DNA from: Planctomycetales bacterium
GTDB lineage: Bacteria; Planctomycetota; Planctomycetia; Pirellulales; Pirellulaceae
Assembly (NCBI GenBank): GCA_020426595.1
Contig: JAGQPS010000014.1
Span: 1-40,931, forward strand
Direction: 5' to 3'
Length of the DNA stretch: 40,931 bases
Below the pieces are notes generated by a model, which did no database searches, was not told where the DNA came from, and saw only the letters and a list, made by a program, of their open reading frames with translations. The position numbers and the translations under genes are program-made. This document shows, one piece after another, positions 18,427 to 25,175 of the stretch; position 1 is the first letter of the stretch, and every line of letters begins with the position of its first letter.

Positions 18427-20337
18427 ATGGCGCACCTCCCACTCCCAACCGACTGTCCCACACTCCTCGCCCTGCTAGCTCCCTCTTCTCGAGCTCATGA
18501 GACCATCTGCGTGAACGTGTTCTTGATGATGATCGAGGGCCCTCTTGTCGGCTCCCGTTACCCGATGTCTCCCAATCAGCCGAATCTCATCGGACGTGAC
18601 AAGGAGTGCACGGTGGTGCTCGGAGATCCAAGATGCTCGCGCGTGCATGCTTGCGTCTACCGCTCCGAGGGTCTGTGGTGGGTCGAGGATCGCGAGAGCA
18701 GCAACGGGACGTTCGTTAACAGTCAGAAGATCGACACCGCGCAGCTTGTCGATTCGACGATGATCGTCGTGGGGAGCACTCGGTTTCGCTTCTTGCTCGA
18801 GGAACCCAGCACGGCTCAGCCAACGGAACCTGGCGTGCCATCCCCATCGATCGTGATGGAGGAAGCCCTGCGTTCCGAGAATACGGGACAGTTCGCCCTG
18901 CCCGAATTGAAGGGCATTCGCTCGGGCGAGGATATCTACCAGCTGTTTCGAGTCGCCTATTGGCTCCTGTCCGATCTCGATGGGAACGCAGTCATCAACG
19001 AATGTCTGCGGCAACTTCGCGATCGCACCAAGGCGGATGTCGTCGGCTTCCTGTGGCTCGATGATCAAGGCGCGTTGCGGCCTCAAACCGTGTTGCCGGC
19101 GGAACGAGGAGCCGAACTCAAACTGGATGAAGTGGCCACTCAGCTCATTTCCAATCAGCGCCATCGCATCGCGATCGAACAACCCTCGAACATTCCACAC
19201 GAAGTCGACAGCTCGTTCACGCACTCGTATTGGGTCCCTCTGATCGATGGCGATGAGGTGAAGGGGGCGATCGGCATCAGTCGGTACGAAGGCCAATTCA
19301 ATCGAGGACACCTCGATTGGACCAGCTCATTGGGCAACCTGCTGGTCCGAGCGTTGGTGCGAGTCCGACGTCAAGCGACGCTCGAACAACAGCATCAACG
19401 GCTCAAGCAATCCGCCGGCGACACCGACGAGCTCATCGGTGAAAGCCCGGCGATGCTGGATTTGAAGAGCCGGATTCGCCGAGTCGCGCGGGCCGCCGGT
19501 TGCGTCCTCATCCGTGGCGAAAGTGGCGCGGGCAAGGAACTGGTGGCTCGGGCCGTGCATCGTTCAAGCCAACGTTACGACCGTCCGATGCTGAGCGTGA
19601 ACTGCGCCGCGATTCCGGTCGACCTGATGGAGAGCCAGCTATTCGGTCACAAGAAGGGCGCGTTCACCAGCGCCGATTCGGACCACATCGGTTTCTTTCA
19701 GCAAGCCGATTCGGGGACGTTGTTCCTGGACGAAGTCGGTGAGCTCACGCTCGAGGGACAAGCCAAGTTGCTCCGGATTCTCGAGGGGCATCCCTTCTTG
19801 CCCGTGGGTGGAATTCACGAAGTGAAGGTCGATGTGCGCGTGATCGCCGCGACCAATCGCGACCTGCGCGAGTACGTCTCCGAAAAGAAATTCCGCGAGG
19901 ACCTGTACTATCGCTTGAGCGTGTTCGAGCTCTACGTGCCTCCGCTGCGGGAACGAGGCAAGGACATCGAGATGTTGCTTCGACACTTTCTCGATCACTT
20001 CAAGCGCATCCACGGACGCCCCGATCTCGATCTCTCCGATGAAGCCCGTCAGCATCTGTTGAGTTATCAATGGCCCGGCAATGTCCGGCAGATGCGCAAC
20101 GTGATCGATAGCGCGATCGTGATGGCGGAAGGGAAGCGCATCGAGGTGGAGGACCTGGCGCTGCGAGGCACGAGCTCCGACGCGCTCGACTCGCTGCGTA
20201 TCGACCATTGGGAACAACGGCTCATCCGAGAGGCGTTGCAGCGCACCGAAGGCAATGTCCCCGAGGCGGCGAAACTACTGGGCATCAGCCGAGCCACGCT
20301 CTATCGCAAGATCGATGAGTACGGCATCAAGAAGTAG
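18427..20337 (+). CDS. FHA-GAF-AAA sigma54-dependent transcriptional activator
   Basis: 636 residues. An FHA domain at ~53-105 (IGRDKECTVVLGDPRCSRVHA, then ESSNGTFVNSQ) reads phosphothreonine. A GAF-like sensor covers ~170-310. The AAA+ enhancer-binding domain spans ~335-560: Walker A GESGAGKE with Lys370, Walker B LFLDEV (432-437) and RFREDLYYRL-type sensor segments. A Fis-type helix-turn-helix ends it (~605-632, PEAAKLLGISRATLYRKI). Such proteins activate RNA polymerase carrying sigma54; the FHA domain suggests control by Ser/Thr kinases rather than a response-regulator receiver. The sigma54-contact loop reads GAFTSA (411-416) instead of GAFTGA. An alternative start is GTG 18511, just before the FHA domain. 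Targets unknown; it stands alone. Confidence 0.93.
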   Translation: MAHLPLPTDCPTLLALLAPSSRAHETICVNVFLMMIEGPLVGSRYPMSPNQPNLIGRDKECTVVLGDPRCSRVHACVYRSEGLWWVEDRESSNGTFVNSQKIDTAQLVDSTMIVVGSTRFRFLLEEPSTAQPTEPGVPSPSIVMEEALRSENTGQFALPELKGIRSGEDIYQLFRVAYWLLSDLDGNAVINECLRQLRDRTKADVVGFLWLDDQGALRPQTVLPAERGAELKLDEVATQLISNQRHRIAIEQPSNIPHEVDSSFTHSYWVPLIDGDEVKGAIGISRYEGQFNRGHLDWTSSLGNLLVRALVRVRRQATLEQQHQRLKQSAGDTDELIGESPAMLDLKSRIRRVARAAGCVLIRGESGAGKELVARAVHRSSQRYDRPMLSVNCAAIPVDLMESQLFGHKKGAFTSADSDHIGFFQQADSGTLFLDEVGELTLEGQAKLLRILEGHPFLPVGGIHEVKVDVRVIAATNRDLREYVSEKKFREDLYYRLSVFELYVPPLRERGKDIEMLLRHFLDHFKRIHGRPDLDLSDEARQHLLSYQWPGNVRQMRNVIDSAIVMAEGKRIEVEDLALRGTSSDALDSLRIDHWEQRLIREALQRTEGNVPEAAKLLGISRATLYRKIDEYGIKK

Positions 20338-20455
20338 CGCGCCCGGTACGTTCCATCCAAAATGTCCGTCGGCTCTGTGTGCCGGTGGCTCGGCGGCTCA
20401 ATCGTAGTGTCGCGCGGCTCACCTCTCAGCCCCAGCGGCCAATTCAAAAGCCTGG

Positions 20456-20573
20456 AAAACCAAGGAAACCCGAAGCGTGAGCGAGGGATTCTTCGAGTTC
20501 CCAATTAACCCACCAACTCTCTACATCACCAACACTTCGGTCCAACGCCATCCCCGATAACACGACACCGTCA
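20456..20573 (+). repeat. Dispersed intergenic repeat, copy 2
   Basis: Contains the core cccgaagcgtgagcgaggg identical to copy 1, followed by attcttcgagttccc, an aacccaccaactct stretch, aacacttcgg and ccaacgccatcc. The final ccgataacacgacacc matches copy 3, so copies 2 and 3 share a longer 3' end than copy 1. Confidence 0.85.
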
Positions 20574-20735
20574 GCGCAAGCGGCTGGCGGTGCAATCAGC
20601 CGCGCCGCATCGTGCGGCCGTGAGTCGCCCATCGAGGTCGTCTCACGGATTGGATTTTGGGGTGGGAATTCGTCGACCTAGGGCTGCGTCGCCCCACGCT
20701 TCGCTTGGGCTCCTGACCCTAGGCTGTGGAGCGGC

Positions 20736-20749
20736 GCCCCCAAGGGGGC
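20736..20749. repeat. Perfect short hairpin in repeat region
   Basis: GCCCCC and GGGGGC form a perfect 6-bp stem with an AA spacer, or a CAAG tetraloop on a 5-bp stem. There is no T-run, so it is not a standard terminator. Confidence 0.5.
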
Positions 20750-20823
20750 TTAGCCATCGGTGGTGTGACTGTTTTGCACTTAGAAACGTCGATTGCGGGA
20801 AGCTGTAACGCAACTAGTTGGAC

Positions 20824-20934
20824 TGAAACCAACAGGCCGGTCAGCGAGGGACTCTTCGACTTCTCAATCAACCCAACAACTCCTTGCACCGACAACACTT
20901 CCGACCAACGCCATCCCTGATAACACGACACCAT
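20824..20934 (+). repeat. Dispersed intergenic repeat, copy 3
   Basis: Matches copy 2 along most of its length, through actcttcgacttctcaatc, aacccaacaactcc, aacacttccg, ccaacgccatccc and tgataacacgacacc. It replaces the cccgaagcgtgagcgag core by an acaggccggtcagcgag variant. Confidence 0.8.
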
Positions 20935-21047
20935 CGGGGCGCGAACGAGGTTCGATGACGTGGCTCGTCGCTTCACCCCAAGGCGATGGACTCGGCCGAG
21001 ATTTGGTAGGTGAGACGGCCTGGTCGCCCGCTGGCTTGCTCATTTCT

Positions 21048-21062
21048 GGGGTTGGCCCCACC
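21048..21062 (+). repeat. Short palindromic repeat GGGGTTGGCCCCACC, copy 1
   Basis: The 15-base element recurs at 40856-40870 in the other large repeat-bearing spacer. Its GGGG and CCCC ends can pair. Both copies are intergenic. Confidence 0.5.
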
Positions 21063-21126
21063 GCGTGGTTTTGGGAAGAATAGGGAGTGTTAACCCGAAA
21101 CGTTCCCCCTTGCGGACGCGAGTTCC

Positions 21127-22209
21127 ATGAACCGTTCAGTGAATCCGTCGTATCGCCGGCGATTGATGCAGTTTCCTCGCTGGCTCGTCGTCACGATTCT
21201 GCTGGGTCTGGGATTTCCGGTCGCGGTCGTGGGGCAATCGCCTTCGTTGGACGAACCCCGTTCCCCTCTCCCCGCTCCCGATCCAAACGAGGAACCGGTT
21301 GGGTATCTCAACTTCTCGCTCGGCACGATGGGCGGCAAGCAGTTCTGGACCGATTGGTACCATCGAGCTGGTTGGCGTATTCAGCAAAACGTCTTCTCCG
21401 GCCACTACCGCTTGCTGGACGAGAACAATACGCGGCACGCCTGGGGCAACTACTCGCACTGCCTGCAAGAGCTCAATCGGCTCCAGCCGCGCGACCCCGA
21501 CGCCGATCGACTCCCGGATGTCGTTATCTTGTTGCACGGTCTTGGTCGCAGTCGTTCCTCGTGGGACTCGCTGGAAACGTCGCTTCATCGCGATGGTTTT
21601 CGCGTGGTCGACTTCGGCTACGCGAGCACGCGGGCGACGATCGATGAACATGCCGATGCGTTGCATCACGTGATCACGCATCTGGATAACGTCGAGCATA
21701 TTTCGTTCGTCGGACACAGCTTGGGCAATCTCGTCGTCCGCCGTTACCTCGCCAAGTATCCACCGCGGGCCAATGAGCGCCCCGAGCACAAACGCATGGT
21801 GATGCTGGGTCCGCCTAACCAGGGCGCGGAACTCGCCCGTCGACTCCGCGACAACGCGATTTTCTATCTATTCGGTGGAGAGCCAGGCCAGCAACTCGCC
21901 CGCGAGTGGCAGGACGTCGAGCCGCTCTTGGCGACTCCGGAATTTGAGTTCGGCATCCTGGCGGGAGGCGAGGACTCCGACTTCTCCAATCCCCTGGTGC
22001 GTGGCGAGGACGACCTGATCGTGAGCTTGGAGGAGACTCGTTTGCCGGGAGCGGTCGACTTTCGTCACGTGGAATCGATGCACACATTCATGCCTTGGAA
22101 CGAGGAAGTCATGCGGATGACTCGGCACTTTCTCGCGGAAGGCAATTTCGAATCCCACGCGACTCGACAACCCATCGCTCGCGAACCCGCGGACCCGTTT
22201 CGGCGGTGA
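21127..22209 (+). CDS. Secreted lipase-like alpha/beta hydrolase
   Basis: 360 residues. An N-terminal hydrophobic segment (WLVVTILLGLGFPVAVVGQ, about 19-37) follows a basic n-region and ends in a signal-peptidase-like site. The core resembles class 2/PGAP1-type lipases: ILLHGLGRSRSSWD (134-147) forms the oxyanion strand, GHSLG (196-200) carries nucleophile Ser198, GEDDLIVS supplies Asp295 or Asp296, and MHTFMPW supplies His319. LGPPNQGAELA matches the conserved segment after the nucleophile elbow in these lipases. Likely an exported esterase or lipase; substrate unknown. The start at 21127 has no strong ribosome site, and ATG 21166 is an alternative with a shorter n-region. The next gene, ruvX, lies 285 bases downstream. 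Confidence 0.85.
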   Translation: MNRSVNPSYRRRLMQFPRWLVVTILLGLGFPVAVVGQSPSLDEPRSPLPAPDPNEEPVGYLNFSLGTMGGKQFWTDWYHRAGWRIQQNVFSGHYRLLDENNTRHAWGNYSHCLQELNRLQPRDPDADRLPDVVILLHGLGRSRSSWDSLETSLHRDGFRVVDFGYASTRATIDEHADALHHVITHLDNVEHISFVGHSLGNLVVRRYLAKYPPRANERPEHKRMVMLGPPNQGAELARRLRDNAIFYLFGGEPGQQLAREWQDVEPLLATPEFEFGILAGGEDSDFSNPLVRGEDDLIVSLEETRLPGAVDFRHVESMHTFMPWNEEVMRMTRHFLAEGNFESHATRQPIAREPADPFRR

Positions 22210-22357
22210 ACGCCTTGTCGGTCGGTTCGCCGCGCTGCCTCCACCACGCGTCCCAGGGATGGACCGTTCTCCATCGGTTGACCGACGGATCGAGGACACG
22301 CTTTCAAAGCCACGAGACGAAGCGAGGCTTGTGGGATCCCCACGGTCGTATTCTTCG

Positions 22358-22440
22358 GACCGAAATCGACAGGCCGAAGGGCGAGGGAGTTTTCGCGACC
22401 TCGAACGAAGCGGCCAATCGTTACACTACCGTCATCCCTG
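22358..22440 (+). repeat. Degenerate copy of the dispersed repeat
   Basis: Weakly matches copy 3: gaccgaaatcgacaggccg aligns with gactgaaaccaacaggccg, then gcgaggga(g/c), a ttcg-gac-tc stretch and gtcatccctg. It lies between the lipase-like gene and ruvX. Confidence 0.45.
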
Positions 22441-22494
22441 GCCATTCCCAACCGCGATCCCGCGACACCCAAACCCACACTCCAGGCGCACGCC

Positions 22495-22992
22495 ATGCCT
22501 CCTCGCAACGACACCCTGCCCGAACAGGGCCGCTTGGCGGGCATCGATTTTGGCACGGTACGAATCGGCATCGCGATGACCGATCCCGATCGGATGTTGG
22601 CGAGCCCTTGGGAGACGTACAACCGTCGCTCACCGGCGCTTGATGCGCAGTACTTCGCGCGGCTGGCCAAGGAAGAGCGAATCGTGGGCTGGGTGCTGGG
22701 CTGGCCCATTCATCTGGATGGCAACGACAGTGGCAAGTCGCGTGAGGTCGAGGCGTTCGCGAACTGGTTGCGAGAGCTCACGAATCTCCCCATCGCGCTG
22801 CAAGACGAACGCTTTTCCTCCGCGTTCGCGCGAGAAGTCCTTGGGGAGGCGGGGCTAAGCCGGAGAAAGACCAAGGCCCGTATCGACCGAGTCGCGGCTC
22901 AAATCCTCCTGGCCGCCTATCTCGAATCCGCCCGCCCCCAGCCTCGTGCCGATGGGCAGGTGAAGTACGATCCCGGTTCGATCGACGATTAG
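22495..22992 (+). CDS. ruvX: Holliday junction resolvase-like nuclease RuvX/YqgF
   Basis: 165 residues, the usual length for YqgF plus a short tail. The RNase H-like fold is clear: GIDFGTVRIGIAMTD at 16-30 with catalytic Asp18, VGWVLGWPIHLDG around 64-76, LQDERFSS with Asp104-Glu105, and the C-terminal KARIDRVAAQILLAAYL helix with Asp131. YqgF homologues act in 16S rRNA 5' maturation in E. coli and were proposed as Holliday junction resolvases. Cytoplasmic. The gene stands between the lipase-like gene and, converging from the other strand, the HhH-GPD protein of the translation cluster. A tandem repeat follows its stop directly. Confidence 0.93.
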   Translation: MPPRNDTLPEQGRLAGIDFGTVRIGIAMTDPDRMLASPWETYNRRSPALDAQYFARLAKEERIVGWVLGWPIHLDGNDSGKSREVEAFANWLRELTNLPIALQDERFSSAFAREVLGEAGLSRRKTKARIDRVAAQILLAAYLESARPQPRADGQVKYDPGSIDD

Positions 22993-23038
22993 CCGACGAA
23001 GATAAGCCGACGAAGATTAGCCGACGACGAATAGCCAA
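22989..23038 (+). repeat. 15-base tandem repeat after ruvX
   Basis: Just over three units of a taagccgacgaagat-like 15-mer (ttagccgacgaagat / aagccgacgaagatt / agccgacgacgaata / agcc) begin at the ruvX stop codon and fill the space to the convergent gene. The 15-base period keeps frame, and each unit carries a TAG or TAA, so the repeat is a stack of stop codons after the gene. Confidence 0.8.
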
Positions 23039-23054
23039 CCGTGCGATTCGAGGA

Positions 23055-24128
23055 TCAGCGAGGCTTCTTCTTGCTGATCTTCTTGGCCGGCTTGCTGGCG
23101 GTCTTCTTAACCGCCTTCTTAGCGGGCGTGGCCGGCTTCTTGCCTGTATTGCCTGACGGCTTCGCCGCTTTCGGTTGCGGCTTCTTCGTCGGGCTCGGCT
23201 TGCTACCGCTGGCGACCGCCTTTTTGGGAGGAGCGGTCTTCGCGGGCCGCTTGGGCGCGGCCTTCACCGGAGCCGCCTTGGCTCCCTTGACATCCGGCTT
23301 GCCCGAGGGCGCCGCGGGCTTCTTGCCGGCGGCCTTCGCGGCGGCCGCTTGCTTGGCGGCCAACTTCTTGGCTTGCTTCTCGGCTTCCTTTTCGCGAGCC
23401 AACTTGGCGGCGGCGGCTTCCTTCTCGGCCGCTTCCGCGGCCGCCTTCACCGCGGCGTTATGCCGGGAACGCGCGTCGGAATCGATTTCGGCGATCAGAG
23501 CCCACACCTTGTTGCTGTTGGGTGAGGCGAGAAACTGCACGGCCAATTGATGGGCGGTGGAAAAGAACTCGGCTCCCTTGGCTTTTGGAATCGCTCGCTC
23601 AAGGCCCGAGACATTGCCGGAGGCCAACTCCTTGGGAGTCGCCAGATCGAGGACGCCCAACAACTTGAGCATCGCCTCGTCCAACGGAATCACGTGGCCA
23701 CCGAGGGCGGACTGAGCCACATAGCCGGCTCCAAAATCGGTGACTCCCTTGAACGACTTGAGCTTCTCCACCGCCTTGCCCAAGTTCTCTTTTCGCAGGA
23801 ACTCGAGATCGAACGCGTAGTACGTCTCGAAGACGCTGTGCAGCGATCGTTTGACGCGAGCCGCGCTCGCCGTCGGGTCGACGAAACCGACCATCGACTC
23901 GGCGAGTTCCGGGATCGTCGTGACTCGGACCTCGTTCCAGTCGTGGTAGATCTCCTGGAGTCGAGCGTAGGCTTCCTCGGCCTGCTCGTAGCCGGAGTTC
24001 TCGAGACAGCAAGCGAAAATCAGCGTCTCGAACACCGAGCGGTCGCTGGCGGACTTGACCGGCTGGAAGTGCTTACGAGCGACTTTTTGGAGCTTGCCGA
24101 ACTGATCAGCGCGATTGGAAGATGCCAT
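23055..24128 (-). CDS. HhH-GPD-fold protein with histone-H1-like Lys/Ala/Pro tail
   Basis: 357 residues. Residues 1-~215 follow the endonuclease III layout: an N-terminal helical part, a helix-hairpin-helix GPD segment FKGVTDFGAGYVAQ (126-139), then IPLDEAMLK with Asp150 at the catalytic aspartate position. The catalytic lysine of EndoIII (LPGVGRKTA) is replaced by Phe132, and no C-terminal four-cysteine Fe-S motif is present. Residues ~222-357 form a basic tail rich in AAKAA, KKPAAP and PAKKAVKK, like bacterial H1-like Hc1 proteins. I infer a non-glycosylase DNA-binding or structural role. It follows rbfA by 129 bases on the same strand and may be read with the nusA-infB-rbfA cluster. Its name is uncertain; the fold call rests on motif reading. 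Confidence 0.78.
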   Translation of the reverse strand: MASSNRADQFGKLQKVARKHFQPVKSASDRSVFETLIFACCLENSGYEQAEEAYARLQEIYHDWNEVRVTTIPELAESMVGFVDPTASAARVKRSLHSVFETYYAFDLEFLRKENLGKAVEKLKSFKGVTDFGAGYVAQSALGGHVIPLDEAMLKLLGVLDLATPKELASGNVSGLERAIPKAKGAEFFSTAHQLAVQFLASPNSNKVWALIAEIDSDARSRHNAAVKAAAEAAEKEAAAAKLAREKEAEKQAKKLAAKQAAAAKAAGKKPAAPSGKPDVKGAKAAPVKAAPKRPAKTAPPKKAVASGSKPSPTKKPQPKAAKPSGNTGKKPATPAKKAVKKTASKPAKKISKKKPR

Positions 24129-24257
24129 GGTAGCGAGCCTATCGAGATGGCGAGTTGCTGTTAGGGTCTGTGGGACGACGCGAACCGCGCGGGCGAAACC
24201 CGCGGGCCATCGATGGTCGCCGCGGAATCAACCTTCGACGGTTCGACCGCCGGGCGT

Positions 24258-24716
24258 TCATGAATCGGACTTGCTGTCTTCCGAAGCCTCGTCATCCTCC
24301 GGCGAGTCTTCAGGTTCACTTCCGGCTTCCGGAACGTCATCGACCAGCTCTTCCTCCGAGACGTCGTCCTCGGCCGGGGGCAGGACTTGATCCAGGATCC
24401 GCGCGACCGCCAGTGAGTGCTTGACACCCTTGTCGATCACGAAGCGGAGGCGAGGAATGTAGCGCGTGTCGAGCCGATCGGCGACCTTGCGTTGCAGGAA
24501 TCCCGCGGCGCTCTCGAGTCCATGCAGGGCGAGGGTTTCCTTCCGTTCATCGCCCATGATGCTGACATGCACCTTGGCGTGACGGAGGTCGGCCGACACC
24601 TCGACATAAGTCACGGTGACGTCGCGCACACGCGGGTCGCGAATTTCCGTGAGTATCGCGAGGCTAACCGTTTCGCGAATCGCTTCGGCAACTTTGAGAA
24701 CGCGTCGAGAGGTCAT
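24258..24716 (-). CDS. rbfA: Ribosome-binding factor A
   Basis: 152 residues from ATG 24716; a GTG at 24773 is in frame, but the family begins with a helix like SRRVLKVAEAIRETVSLA, which fits the later start. The KH-like core shows DPRVRDVTVTYVEVSADLRHAKVHVSI, then FLQRKVADRLDTRYIPRLRF and LDQVLPPA near the end, all as in RbfA. RbfA binds 30S precursors and helps mature the 16S rRNA 5' region. The C-terminus carries an extra acidic Glu/Asp/Ser tail of about 35 residues (EDSPEDDEASEDS), a style shared with NusA here. It lies downstream of infB, the usual order. No clear ribosome site, suggesting coupled translation. Confidence 0.95.
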   Translation of the reverse strand: MTSRRVLKVAEAIRETVSLAILTEIRDPRVRDVTVTYVEVSADLRHAKVHVSIMGDERKETLALHGLESAAGFLQRKVADRLDTRYIPRLRFVIDKGVKHSLAVARILDQVLPPAEDDVSEEELVDDVPEAGSEPEDSPEDDEASEDSKSDS

Positions 24717-24899
24717 CAGGTTCGTCGTACGGAGGATGGACAGTCGAGGGATCCGGGGGACGCATCGTGGCACGCGAGCGCGAGAGCAACGATGGCGTGA
24801 CTAAGCCGATCAGGAGACGAAATCTCCGCGGCACCCATCGAGATGCCGCGGAGTTGATTCGCCGTTTCGGTACGCTCGCGTACGAATCGCGAACGACCG

Positions 24900-25175
24900 T
24901 TAGAGAGTCCGCGCGACATGCTCGATCCGATAGGCCTCGAGCGTGTCGGCTTCCTTAACATCGTTGAAGTTCATCAACTTGATACCGCATTCCATGCCTT
25001 GACGAACTTCCTTCACGTCGTCCTTCTCACGACGCAAGGTGTCGATGGCGTAGTCGCCGATCACGCGGTTCTCGCGAATGACCCGAATTCGGCTATCGCG
25101 TTCGATCGAACCACGCATGACTCGGCAGCCCGCGATCGTTCCGACTCGGCTGACCGTGAACGTCTTGAGCACCAT
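24900..25175 (-). CDS. infB: C-terminal domain of IF-2 in a shifted frame (part of infB)
   Basis: 91 codons from an internal ATG to a [23 protein letters not shown] and [20 protein letters not shown] are the domain IV signatures of IF-2, which binds initiator tRNA. The frame differs from the main infB frame. There is no ribosome site before the ATG (the preceding bases are TGCGGCACCGCC), so independent translation is unlikely; it is best read as the displaced end of infB. Confidence 0.88.
   Translation of the reverse strand: MVLKTFTVSRVGTIAGCRVMRGSIERDSRIRVIRENRVIGDYAIDTLRREKDDVKEVRQGMECGIKLMNFNDVKEADTLEAYRIEHVARTL

Larger units (their letters stand above)
20338..21126. other. Repeat-rich intergenic region
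   Basis: About 790 bases without a gene. It holds two copies of the dispersed repeat (20456-20573 and 20824-20934), a perfect GCCCCC-AA-GGGGGC hairpin at 20736-20749, and a short GGGGTTGGCCCCACC element at 21048-21062. It looks like a landing zone for small non-autonomous repeats. Confidence 0.65.
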
